DNA from: Phycomyces nitens
Taxonomy: Eukaryota > Mucoromycota > Mucoromycetes > Mucorales > Phycomycetaceae
Assembly (NCBI GenBank): GCA_022702545.1
Contig: JAHRBC010000003.1
Span: 1-64,000, forward strand
Direction of reading: 5' to 3'
Length of the DNA stretch: 64,000 bases
In this document: positions 12,047 to 22,822 of the stretch, piece after piece
How positions within the stretch are numbered: the stretch's first letter is position 1
Layout: each line of letters opens with the position of its first letter
Made by a program: the position numbers and the translations under genes
Notes under the pieces: generated by a model
The model's database searches: none
The model's input: only the letters and a program-made list of their open reading frames with translations
What the model was told of the DNA's origin: nothing

Positions 12047-14348
12047 TCTGTGGATCGCAAATCGTTCTACGAGTAAGCTGGCATTTCGCCCGCCTTTGGA
12101 CTTTGACCTAATGAGCTTGGAATAGACGCCAATGACCCTCTCCATTGATCTGGTAGAATAACTCCTTAGAGGGCCCTGGCGTCTTATGATATGGGGTATA
12201 TGGATGAGATAATGCTGGACTGGTCGGAAGACACTACGAGATAGTGTCTTTTGATGAACTTGGTATAATAGGAATGCATGCCAGTCTTTGAAATGCCTAT
12301 TGAAAAAAAAGGTAATAATAAATGTTAAATAAAAGTAATGATTCACTTTTGTTTGACATACCTTTCCATTTCGTCGATCAGGGTATATGTGAGTGACCAC
12401 TGTAAGGCAAGTGCACACCCTTTTACCAAGGACAAGACGGCAATTTTTGCAGCCCTGCTTGGTAAATAGGGGACGACAACTGTGGGTATAATGTAAAGGA
12501 GGAAATCGAGCCAATCTACTGCACGAGTGCCATCGATTTTCTGGAATATATTGTCGAAGCTGCCTTGGAATGAAACGGGTATAAACTGCCTAGAGTTGGA
12601 AATGCAGTTGCCAATGGTCTCCAAGTCAGATCTGGGTATATAAAAAGGGTAATTGTCTGCTGACTGGGTATTGTCTTCTTGGGTATAGTAAAAAATTTTG
12701 TCTTTAGATTGAGCGACGGATATAAGTTCAAAGAGGTGTTTGCCGATTCCTCTTGCAATTAAATGCAGTTCATCTAATGCAAAAAATGATGAACCTGAAA
12801 ATGTTGCGAGCTCGGTAAAGAGACTTGGCTGGTATATATTTTTGATCTATTATAAATAATTATTTAGTATAAAAAGAATGATTAATTGAATATTCATATA
12901 CTTACAGGGTTGCTGGTATAAAAATCTTCAACAGGTCTTAGAGGAGCAGAGCTGTCGTCAAAGTATACTCCATGCCTTCTGTTATCTGCTGGTTTTCCCT
13001 TGGTCTCGCAAATACGGCAACCAAACAGACTGCTATGTGACCCAAGATGGGCCATGTCTGCAACTGCAGGGATGTCTCCAGACGCGAGCAGCAAGTGAAC
13101 TTTCGATCGGCATATTTCAGCCCCATTGTGCTTTACAATGAGGCCATGAACTTCGAGGTCCTTTAGCTCATTTATGATGGGTATTAAAAATGAATCCAAA
13201 TTGGATGGTTTTTTAGGACCAGGCAAAATGGCGAGTTGTATGAGGTATGGGGTGGTATATCTAAGCTTTTAATTAGTATTTTGTTTGTTTAAAATATTAA
13301 TTACCTTATGGATGGATCGATGTTGAAAATGATTAAATGAATGATGGTATATGAGGCTTTGCCTTTTTTCTGGTTAACAAAACCATCGGTATATATGCCC
13401 AAGGCAATATCGTCTGGATTGGCGAACATGCCTTGTCTTACGAGCTCCTTATAATTTTTGCCATCAAAAATATCATTGATTTCGCCGGCACGTGATTCTC
13501 TGTTGGCTCTGTATTGTAGGAGCTCTCGGGTATCTCGATCGGCCAACATCTTGGATATAATGTCCCCAATGGACAAAAGCTTCATTTGGGCAATTGGGAC
13601 TTTAACAATACTGTTATTTGGCTTATACCGTTGTTCACCACAGGCTGCACATTCAACTTGCTCATCGTCCAGGTTGTACAGCTTGCAACCCTTTGGGCAC
13701 ACATCATATTCATAGCCCTGCAGATCTGACTTCTTGAGTAGAACATCTACTCCTTCACCATGTCTAATCTTGGCTCCAGGCTCTAAAAAGAAAATGAATG
13801 ATACAATTTATGTCAGTGATTGTTAAGTAAAATAACAGTAAGTAATATCATTTACCCACCATGATCTCATCGTGATCCCGAATGAGTGTGTTAGCAAACC
13901 TAACAATGTCTCTGTAGGCTGCCCTAGTTATTTTATGCTGGACCACCAAGTGAGAGAGATGGATACTCAATAGTTCAGCTTTTGTGAAGGTATTGAGCCC
14001 AATTTGCTCACTATTGTATATGTGCGCGCTACCCTCAGTGGTATCAAAAGTACAGCCACATTTGTATGAAAGGCTTTCATCGGCTTCTATGATATCTGTA
14101 GAAAAGGTAGGTATTATTTTGAATAAGTGTTTGTGAATCAGTGAATATGATTATATTTTTGTATTATTACCTGAATCACTCATAGATTCATCATCATCCT
14201 GCATTTCAATATCTTCAGACAAACATTGGTGAAGTCTATTGTGGTTTTTTAGATGCTGGTAACTATTGAAAGTCAAGGCACACTGAGCACACTGGTATGT
14301 CAACATAGACATTTTGTCTCTCGATTGGTTGATATTGGATGAAGACAT
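12047..14348 (-). pseudogene. F-A Tnp2-like transposase, C2H2 finger, truncated
   Basis: Exons on the minus strand: 14348-14171, 14095-13856, 13782-13305, 13260-12906, 12846-12362 and 12296-12047, about 662 codons kept of an expected 902. Residues 20-40 form a C2H2 finger (C-x2-C-x12-H-x3-H), followed by an acidic stretch. Further on come a VCPKGCKLYN..CAACGEQR cysteine block and an LPGPKKPS...GDIPAV segment, both characteristic of Tnp2/Transposase_21 proteins of CACTA elements. The frame is open throughout what remains. The gene ends where N1a begins. It preserves CGA (Arg) where F-B has TGA, and it is the empty-site allele for element C3 (site around 13527-13531). Confidence 0.85.
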
Positions 14349-15034
14349 ATTAATAAAAAGTGTAACTGGCTGGGTTGGGTGAGGATGTGAAATATAGAGT
14401 TATAAAAATCTAATGTTGATAGCTTGGTAAAAAGAGTAGCTTTATATATGGATTGATTTTACACTGAATGATTGCAGCAATTTTTCTATTTCTCATAGTG
14501 ACGATTATGATGATGATGGCAGTATAAATTCTTCTCGGTTAATATATCTATTAGACAAAACACCTCTTGATAATAATGTCAATGGTAGTTGAGATGTCTC
14601 TTGCTCAATGTTGGCAATAACTGTTAAATTACCTATCGGTCAATAATTTTGGTAATAGGTAAGACATGTCTTGGTTAATAATGGTGGTAATAGATAAAAT
14701 ACACGTCGGTCAATAATTACAATAAGTATGATATGACTAGGGTCATGTCATTTACTTTAGATTATTAAGAGACTATAACCATTACATATATAGTGTCTCC
14801 ATGGTACATTAGTTATAAGGCTCGTTTATATTTTGATTCTTAATTTACACACCAATATATTCCTGATAACTGTAAATCATTTATTATATCCTAGCTTTGC
14901 CTTGCAAATGATTATATCAATATATCATACTTTTTAATAAACCAAGGTGATAATATATTCAAAGTATATATATTCTTTAATTCAAAGTACAACCTTCATT
15001 ATATTTTATATTATTAATAATTCACTTTATCAAC
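14349..15034. promoter_or_regulatory. Divergent promoter region of F-A
   Basis: A 0.69-kb non-coding interval between the start codons of the two outward-facing F-A genes. A TATATAAAG box on the minus strand near 14441-14450 lies about 95 nt upstream of the transposase start and is conserved in F-B at 43340-43348. A run of TATATATA near 14968 precedes the second gene. Several near-repeats of ATTACC/GGTAAT-type phrases occur between 14580 and 14720. Shared regulation of both genes is inferred. Confidence 0.6.
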
Positions 15035-16059
15035 ATGTCTGACATAAACACTACCCTTATCAACTCTGTTAAGAAAGTTGAACGTGATGTTGCAGACATT
15101 AAACAAATGTTACACAGTCTTCAAGACCAGTTTAACAACCAATTTGGCTCAAAAATCAATGAAGAAGAAGTAAACGTAATACAGCAGGGTATCATGGAGC
15201 AAAGTGGTAAGATTGTTTCCTTATCTTATTTGCATTCAATCGTTTTATTAATACATATACATATATTTACTATTAGCTCTTGAGCGTGTGGCCGAGTCTG
15301 TGAAGAGGGCGCAATTAACTGAGTATCCTAATCGGCTTGGAAAACGATTGATTGATACAGATGGAGAATTCAAAGGAAAGCATGATAGCCAACGGTATAG
15401 CATACTGCTGCAAATGCTTCATCGTCAAGACTGGGAAGCAAAGTGCAAGGAGGTCCCAGAAGGACAATCTTTGTGTCAGTTGGTCCTTCTGACAGAGCAC
15501 GAATTGACTATGAAGCGTCTTTTGCTCAAAACCTTGGCCCGAGCAACCAAGCGCGACTTGATTGACAAGGACTATCCGGCAATTAAGAAAGAATGGAGAG
15601 GTATTCCAGAGCATCAAAGGGAATATTATATGATGCATCTGGAAAAACTTGCCAAGGACAGTGGCCTTGACATCTTTAAGTGCAAAAGAATGTGGTGTGC
15701 GAAGAATCTTCTTCGTGACACCTTCAAAAGCGACAGCCAAACTCACAAGAGAAGAATGGTAGACAACAGCCAGGCAAGTTTATTAATTAACAACCGTTTG
15801 AATAATTTATAATTAACACGATATTTTTATTATGCTATAACAGGACGGAGCAAGCACTTCTTCTATATCAGATGAGGCAGGTCAGACTGACGATGGCGCT
15901 GAATCACCGATCATGGCAGATGTGCTGTAAGTTGTTTTTGTTGTTGCTCATCTGTTGCTAATCCAATGCTAACATAATATTTCTACTGTTTGATATAGCT
16001 CTACACCACCAAGGCCAAGTGTTGAGCCAGTACGAAAGAGAAAGAGAACAAGGGTTTAA
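15035..16059 (+). CDS. F-A second gene: coiled-coil protein with basic tail
   Basis: Four exons, 15035-15206, 15277-15773, 15844-15926 and 15999-16059, give a 270-residue protein without stops. Residues 10-40 (SVKKVERDVADIKQMLHSLQ) look like a coiled coil. The middle is helical and charged, with PEHQREYYMMHLEKLAKDSG and a KCKRMWCAKNLL segment. The end is acidic, then KRKRTRV, a likely nuclear signal. Intron 2 uses a GC donor (GCAAGT). No known domain was recognised. By position it is the counterpart of the accessory DNA-binding protein (TnpA) of plant CACTA elements, but this is inference. N1 elements keep only its 3' part. Confidence 0.75.
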
Positions 16060-17019
16060 GATTTTTTGTTTAGCCGACTCTTATTGGCCCCGTTGCATTT
16101 TTTAGCATATGCTTAGTGTGCTTTTTTTTCTTTTTTTTTTGCTTCTCTTGTCTTGTCTTTGTATTGACTCTTTGAAATAAAACCAAATGAGCCTCCTTCA
16201 TGTAAGATCGGCACGGTTATAAACACCTGATTGACATCCCGATTGAACCATCTTTAGCTCGATTACCTTTGATTTAGGAATGAAATGCAGCTCGCTCTTT
16301 TTCCCCCAGAAACAAAAGAGCGAAAACTTTTACGGCTATATTACAATACGGTTTGTCCTTTTTACACTTGGCAATCTCTGTAAGATATACACTTTTCTTT
16401 TCTAATGAGCTGATTACTCTGTTTGCTACAATGAGATTCGAATCAGTCTTGAATCATATGATTTGAATATGCCAAAGTTGATTTTCTATGGTAAGACGAT
16501 TGTCTAATAATTATATTCTTCTTCAACTAATTTTACCGCGCATATCCTATTCACCTCCTATTACATATGGTGTTTATATCTGGAGATCCCTTTCAGTATA
16601 ATCATTCAATACAAGAGGCATGGTATAGTAATTGACAAGTATAATATATACTTGTAAGCAGTACAAAATAATGTACTAGGTTTATATAATTGTTTATTTT
16701 TCTGACCACAATGAATTTTTAGCAATTAATGAATGTTAAGGATCATCTAATGTATATCAACGTAGTATTATCATGCGTGTATAGCTTATAACAAAGGTTT
16801 GTACTATATATGTTTTATAATATTAAATAGCATTAGTTTTAAGTATTTTTCTATAATAATTGTGCGCAAAATACGGTATGAATTAAATCAAGACATTCTA
16901 TAATAAAGAATAAACCATTCTTTCAAAAGAATGGTCGTAAAAGAATAGCAGAACCCATTATCAAATAGAGTACTATAAAAGAGAGGTTATAGTGTATAAC
17001 GGAAGCATTTTTGGTTGGA
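16060..17019. other. Non-coding stretch of F-A downstream of second gene
   Basis: AT-rich sequence without a credible gene. It parallels the right part of the N1 elements, e.g. a GGAATGAAATGC...AAAACTTTTACGGCTATATTAC phrase near 16275-16345 resembling N1b 20900-20950, and GAATATGCC...TTTTCTATGGTAAGA near 16465. This collinearity supports derivation of N1 from an F-like ancestor. Confidence 0.6.
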
Positions 17020-17544
17020 TAAAAAAACGGTAGTTATGTTACCAAAACGGTAGTTATCTGCCGTTTTTATTAGCAAAAACAGTAGCTACTACCAAACTCG
17101 CCTTACACAGGGTCATATCCACCGTTTTGCCCCACCAAACAAACGGTAGCAATGTTACCAAAACGGCAGATATCTACCGTATTTTTAGTGAAGAAAAACA
17201 GTAGTTATGTTACCAAAACGGTAGTTATCTGCCGATTTTTTATTAGCAAAAAACGGTAGCTACTACCAAACTCGCCTTACACAGGGTCATATCCACCGTT
17301 TTGCCCCACCAAACAAACGGTAGCAATGTTACCAAAACGGCAGATAACTACCGTTTTTTTAGTGAAGAAAAACGGTAGTTATGTGACCAAAACGGTAGTT
17401 ATCTGCCGATTTTCGCCACTATAAAAACGGTAGCTACTACCAAATTCGCCTTACACAGGGTCATATCCACCGTTTTGCCCCACCAAAAAAACGGTAGTTA
17501 TGTGACCAAAACGGTAGATAACTGCCGATTTCTTAGCCGTAGTG
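17020..17544. repeat. Subterminal CGGTAG repeats at the F-A terminus
   Basis: About three direct copies (starting near 17027, 17210 and 17380) of a block of about 180 bp made of AAACGGTAG/CTACCGTTTT motifs plus the phrase CTCGCCTTACACAGGGTCAT. More than twenty CGGTAG or CGGCAG hexamers in both orientations fall in 0.5 kb. Such dense subterminal motifs are the usual binding sites for CACTA transposition proteins. The terminus is GCCGTAGTG. Confidence 0.85.
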
Positions 17545-18642
17545 CGAAGGACATGAAATTCACAGTAGTGAATCGATGTTTGTGGTAATGCAGAGGTGAT
17601 TGCATTGGCTTCGGCAATACAACAGTCAATCGTGATTGCCAATGGATTGAAGGGGTTGGTTTGGCGAAGATATACAAGCCATTGGTTGATGGGACCAACA
17701 CTTTGATCATTTGTGATCATAAATGCAACAGGATAACCTTTTCCGGTTTCAGGGTGTTTGGTAACCAAGGAGTACATAACCTCCGTACTTCTACAGGAAA
17801 CTCTGTGGGTGGCATCCAAGCAAAATGATTGAGATAAACTCATGATTTGTACTTGTGTTGGCGACTGGAATCCAAATGCAAAGAGATCTTGGTTGTTTGA
17901 GTATGCCAAGAGATTTCCAATAAAGATTGAATAATTCTGGGATGCCAGCTTTTCGTTCAACCAGATTGACAAAGATGTCTTCTCATTTGAGTTAAACATA
18001 TATAACAATGTTTCCATCTATATTTTGTATCATACTATTAAATTCAATCTCTTTTTCTTTACATCACTGCCAACAAACCTTCTTCATTCTATTGTAAATC
18101 TCTTCATAATTGGGCTTTCTGATACCCACACCCCAGTTTTCAATTTGTCTAAGAGTAGATATCCTTGTGTTTCTACAGCTGCTTCCACTTCTCAGCTGAT
18201 CCTCGATGATCTTGATTGCCTCAGAGGGCAAAGGCAAAGTTCTGATTTCCTGGCGCTCTCCAGGAACATGATTGATATGATCTTTTGTCATGCAAAAGGT
18301 AACAATCGAGGTGCCATTATACTGCTTGATTTTCAAAGCAGCAGTACACCCACATCTCTTTGAGTCCTTTTGCGCAAGACGGATTTGACGCTTAGACTGA
18401 TATTTTCCAGAACGATGACATTGTCTAGTCTCTCCAAAGACTAAACTTTGATCCTGAAGTTTTCTATTTACTGTCCACTTTGTTGAGCAGAGTGCATTCA
18501 TGCGGCCAAGGCACTGCTCCCATTCACTGGCTTTTACTGAGATTGTTGTATTCAAAGGAAGCATTTTAATGCCTTCAATTGATGAGTTGATCAAAGCATT
18601 TTGGATGTTCGAAATGTTATAGATAATAGTGTTGTTGGACAT
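17545..18642 (-). pseudogene. MULE-like transposase gene, interrupted by F-A
   Basis: Exon 18642-18079, a 61-bp intron with GTTTGT donor, and exon from 18017 that ends where F-A begins. The first part carries a FAR1/WRKY-GCM-like region: a CGCTAALKI stretch and TKDHINH, consistent with a zinc-binding C-x-C...H-x-H fold. The second begins a MULE-type DDE domain, with CLDATHRVS (first Asp), AITIDCCIAEANAI (second Asp) and CEFHVLR. The remaining catalytic half is missing. The family is known from Mutator-like elements. Its own terminal repeats could not be identified. Upstream, 18643-18788 is plain AT-rich DNA that abuts the satellite remnant. Confidence 0.75.
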
Positions 18643-18788
18643 TTTTGAATATTTTTAATAAAGAATTCAAGAAAGAAAAAAATAAAAAGAAATCGAGAGA
18701 AAATAACTAGTAACTCAGCCAAGCCTTCACTGAAAAAGCCACTATTCCTCCAAATTTAAACATCAGACGATAGAAAATAAGGAGATGC

Positions 18789-18866
18789 TACTAGGGTATG
18801 GGCTGTGTTTAGGGAATAGGGTTAGGGTATAGGGTTAGGGAATGGTACTAGGGTATGGGCTGTGTT
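18789..18866. repeat. Displaced satellite fragment, reverse orientation
   Basis: About 1.35 units of the same 57-bp satellite, but in the opposite orientation to 1-8398 (it reads TAGGGTATGGGCTGTGTT). It ends exactly at the CACTA terminus of N1b with GTT at 18864-18866. It is the continuation of the satellite unit broken at 8398. Confidence 0.95.
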
Positions 18867-19276
18867 CACTACGGCGGAAGGACCGGTAGCTGTGCCGAAA
18901 ACGGTAGCATAACTACCGTTTTTTATGATTTTTGAGCACTTTATCTCCACAGATTGTGGTTGAAAGGTAATGTCATCGATCCCGAATCATAAAAGTTGCA
19001 TGGAATGTCTTTTCATCAGGCAATGAGGTAGTTGTAATACCATAGAAAGGGCTCGTAAGTTTTTAGGCAACCTTGTTTATTGAAATGAGCATTTTATTTG
19101 GTGTTAAAGATGTTGCGCATTTTTGAGAAAAATAATTTTTCGCCTGTGTGAACAAAACGGTAGTTATGCTACCGTTTTTTTGAAACAATTTTTTTGTTTT
19201 TGACATTATTAGCCATTTTATTTTATTTTATTTGGTATTGATATTTATAAAGAAAGAAAAAAGAAAAAGAAAATTT

Positions 19277-20154
19277 TTATAAAGTGGCAAGATTACCCCT
19301 GGTCACATGCAGATTGTCATTAAACACATAATATGATGCAATGATAAAGAACTGATTACTACTCGGAGGGTACTGGATGAGCCCAACTTGATGCTGAATG
19401 TCATCCACATTAACAGCATATTTTGGCTGGGTTGTTTGTCCAGTTGAGCTGTGTGACCGCCGTATTACGATTGGCACAGATGAGTCATGGGCTGCTGTAC
19501 CATGCTCTTTCATCACTTCAACGAATGCCAGAAAGTGCGGTGTGCCATCAACCTCTTTATGCTCAAAATAAAATTCCACGGTGCCAACAAACCAGCTTTG
19601 AATAGTTATATTGCGACGGCTAGATAAAAATATAAAAAATGCGAGTGATCTCTATTTTGTATTTTGACTAATACCAATACTCACTTTCTGTATGGACAGG
19701 TGAACATCACATGATGATTGCCACGTCTGGTCTCGTTTTTTATTCTTCGGTACATACATGAAGAATGTACGGTTGAATTTTTCTAAAGACGAGAAGCAAC
19801 AACAATCGTCGGGTCATCAAGTTCAATACTGTCCATACCACTGTTTCGCACATAGTACTTTGCCAAAGTATTCTTGACAACAGGGCTGCTGACACCTTCC
19901 AAGTCATCATCATTCAAACTGGCATGTCAGTTGAATGGCTCCCATAGCTGGGCAGCACTTACACCATCTGGAAGATCTAAGAAACTTGCTTCATTATATG
20001 TGGACGGCTGACTTGTACTAGGATAATTCTGAGAGCTGTTTGCTGAACTGACAAAGCTATGAACAGCAAAGCGCTCAACAAGCAAACTGGCATTTCTACC
20101 GCCCTTCAAGTTTGACGTGATAAGCTTGGAGTATACTCTAATTACTTTTTCCAT
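19277..20154 (-). pseudogene. 3' fragment of F-type transposase in N1b
   Basis: Minus-strand copy of the same fragment as in N1a, nearly identical, with the same in-frame TGA after WEPFN. Pieces: 20154-19927, then a stretch near 19917-19680, then 19619-19277. In this copy the middle piece is not a continuous open frame (one base changed around 19780, TTTCTAAAGACG), so it has decayed slightly further than N1a. Confidence 0.85.
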
Positions 20155-20289
20155 GGGTAGGTAAGAGATTATTTGACTAATAATAGCAACAGCAGCAAAG
20201 ACACTTCTTGGTCAATGATGACAAAATCAACGTACCTGTCATCAATGATTGTGGCCAGTGAGGCACGGCTAGGACAATAGCACTCCACA

Positions 20290-20683
20290 TTTACAAGTGC
20301 AAAAGAATGTGGTGTGCCAAGAATCTTCTTCAAGACACCTTTAAGAGTGCAAACCAGACTTGTAAGAGAAAAATAGCAGAGAACAGCCAGGCAAGTTTAT
20401 TAATTAACAAATATTTGAATATACATTATAATTAATACAATATTTTTATTATGTTATAGCAGGAAAGAGCAAGCAGTTCTTTTCTTTCGGAAGATGAGGT
20501 ATTTCAAACGGATGACGAGGCTGAATCCCCAATCATGACAGATGTACTATAAGTTAGAGCTTTTTTGTTGCTCATCTATTCTCAATTTAATATTAATATA
20601 ATATTTCTACTGTTTGATATAGGTTTACACCACTAGGAATGAGCAATGAGCCTTCATCTAAGAGAAACAGACTAAGTCTTTAA
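20290..20683 (+). pseudogene. Remnant of F-type second gene in N1b
   Basis: Plus-strand equivalent of the N1a remnant: end of exon 2 to 20390, GC-AG intron, exon 3 from 20463 to a stop at 20550-20552 because the following donor is ATAAGT, then the unreachable basic last exon ending at 20683. The junction between transposase and second-gene remnants near 20270-20290 marks the internal deletion that created N1. Confidence 0.8.
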
Positions 20684-22200
20684 TATTCTTTAGGCTGCTC
20701 TTATTGGTTCTCTCATATTTTTAGTATATGTTTTAGCGCACTTTTTCTTTTCCTCTTTTCCTTTAGCTGTTTTATCTTTGCTTTGGTCCTCTCCTTTGAA
20801 ATAAAATCGAATAACTCTCCATCACGTAAGATTGCCACCTTAATAAATGCCCGATTGACATCTTGTATACCACATCTTCAGCTCTGTTGTTTTTAATCTA
20901 GGAATGAAACACACATCTCGCCCTTTTTCAAGCACCAAAAAAAATGAAATTTTTTTATAGCTGTATTACGCCGAGGTTAGTTTATATTTCTTTTCTTTTC
21001 TTTGCTCTACTTTTTGAAATAAAACTAAATGACCCTCCCTTATGTAAGGTTGTCAATTACATAAACATCCGATTGGAATCTTGTATACCACATCTTCAGC
21101 TCTGCTATCTTTAATCAAGGAATGAAACACTCATCTCATAATTTTTCAGACACTAAAAAAAGGTGAAAATTTTTTACAGCTATATTACACTAAAGTTTGT
21201 CGTTCCCCACCTCCCCACCTGGGAATCTCTGTAGAATATGCATATTGTTTTCTTAATGATGTACTCATTCTGCCAACTACCATTATATTCGAATTAGTTT
21301 TAAATCTTATGAGCTGACTTTACAGCAATATATTTTCTATGGTAAGAATATTATAATATGTTTACACTCTTTAATTAATCATATTGCGCATTCTCTATTC
21401 TCCTTCTACTGCATCTAGTATTTACATCTGTACGTTTCATATAGTGGCATTAATTCAAGAGATGCTTGGTATACCGATTAACAAGCACAATATATACTGG
21501 TATGCTATCCAAAACAATATGCTTGGTTTATTTGATCGCTTCATTCTCTGACCACAATATCTTTATAGCAATTGATGAAGACCAAAGGCCTTCCAAGTCA
21601 TGACAGTGATTCACAACAAGATGCTCGGCACGCTGATTAACAAGCACAATATATACTGGTATGCTACCCAAAACAATATATTCGGTTTATTTGATTGCTT
21701 CATTCTCTGACCACAATATTTTTATAGCAATCGATGAAGACCAAAGGCCATCCAAGTCATAACAACATGTTGTTGGCATCGTGTATAGATTGAGTAAAAG
21801 GTTTGTACCATATACGTTTTATAATATTAAATAGTATTTGCTTTTGGTGTTTCTATATTATTATTATATATATTTTAATATTATTTGAAATAAATCGAAA
21901 TTATAATAAAAAATAAACCATTATTTCAAATAAATGGCAGTAAAAAAAGAATGGGTGCTAGTATATAAAGTAATATAAAAGAGAGGCTATAGTATATAAA
22001 GAAACGATTTTGGTTGGATAAAAAAACGGTAGCTGTGCCTATTCCTGCCTCATAACTACCCTTTTTTTTCGCACTAAAAAAACGGTAACAGCTACCGAAA
22101 TCGCCTTATACAGAGTCTTTACTACCGTTTTTTTTGGTGGGAAAAAACGGTAGTAATGCTACCAAAACGGTAGTTAGCTACCGTTTTTTCCGCCGTAGTG

Positions 22201-22647
22201 AATAAAGAAATAAGTGAATAAAATGATGTAATTCTAGACAAGTGTGATAAAGTATAGTATAAAAATATTGTAAAAATAATAAAGGTAAAAATGGAAGAAG
22301 TACATTGTACAAAGACAATTGTTTAAAGAGGTGTTAAATGGTGCAATCCTGCAAGAAGGTGTCAAGGATTCACAAAAGAAATAGAAAAGGAAATAATATA
22401 AAAAAGGAAATAAATAAATGTGATAAAATAAAAACGGGAAAAGACTGGGAAGAAAGAAAAATATAGAAACTCGGGGATCGCCCAGCCAACGTCACCTCAC
22501 CGGAAACCCGCCCAACTCACTCGGCTCGGACTTCTTACTCAGACTTGTCCGGCCACTGACCCCTCCTACGTCTATGTCCGGGCCCTTGGTCCGGCTTCAT
22601 GGTCAAAACCGAACCTGTCCACAACACACGTGTCAATAATATGTGAA
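22201..22647. other. Unassigned flank with GC-rich patch
   Basis: 22201-22440 is AT-rich without a gene. 22460-22620 is distinctly GC-rich (GGATCGCCCAGCC, GTCCGGGCCCTTGGTCCGG) and unlike its surroundings. I recognise no gene or repeat here; it may be the host sequence upstream of the tRNA gene. Confidence 0.4.
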
Positions 22648-22720
22648 GCCCGGCTAGCTCAATCGGTAGAGCGTGAGACTCTTAATCTCAAGGTTGGGGG
22701 TTCGACCCCCCCGTTGGGCT
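22648..22720 (+). tRNA. tRNA-Lys (anticodon CTT)
   Basis: A 73-nt cloverleaf without an intron. Acceptor GCCCGGC pairs with GTTGGGC (two G-U pairs). The D arm is GCTC...GAGC, the anticodon arm TGAGA-CTCTTAA-TCTCA places CTT at positions 34-36, and the T arm is GGGGG-TTCGACC-CCCCC. The A and B box consensus (TAGCTCAATCGG, GGTTCGACCCC) and a downstream TTTTT at 22725-22729 fit RNA polymerase III transcription. It is the only clear host gene in the window. LTR debris starts about 100 bp downstream, consistent with the known habit of some retrotransposons of inserting near tRNA genes. Confidence 0.93.
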
Positions 22721-22822
22721 TTCGTTTTTGTTATCCAGATCGTTTTGGATCTGGGTTGTTCTTGTCGTTCCTGATCTAGGCTATCTTCCAATTCACTGTA
22801 AACATAGTCGAATTGGTCAAGC

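Larger units (their letters stand above)
12047..17544 (-). mobile_element. Large CACTA element F-A, 3'-truncated
   Basis: The right edge is a TAGTG terminus at 17544 preceded by about 0.5 kb of CGGTAG-rich subterminal repeats. The element carries two divergently transcribed genes: a Tnp2-like transposase (minus) and a coiled-coil protein (plus). At 12047 it stops abruptly against the end of N1a; F-B shows that about 1.18 kb, with the transposase 3' end and the second terminus, is missing here. Combining the copies gives an ancestral length near 6.7 kb. Its right end lies within the MULE-like gene, with flank CGA at 17545-17547. Confidence 0.85.
18867..22200 (+). mobile_element. Non-autonomous CACTA element N1b (3.33 kb)
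   Basis: Same family as N1a in the opposite orientation: CACTACGGCGGAAGGACC at the left and a TTTTTTCCGCCGTAGTG terminus at the right. It has one rather than two copies of the left subterminal block. Left flank GTT (satellite) and right flank AAT do not match each other. The left flank pairs perfectly with the outer flank of N1a; the right flank AAT equals the left flank of N1c (30824-30826). Confidence 0.9.

Noticed and set aside
22648..22720. tRNA-derived SINE rather than a tRNA gene
   Set aside because: The cloverleaf is fully paired with a T-run right after it; no body or tail was found and no second copy is in the window.
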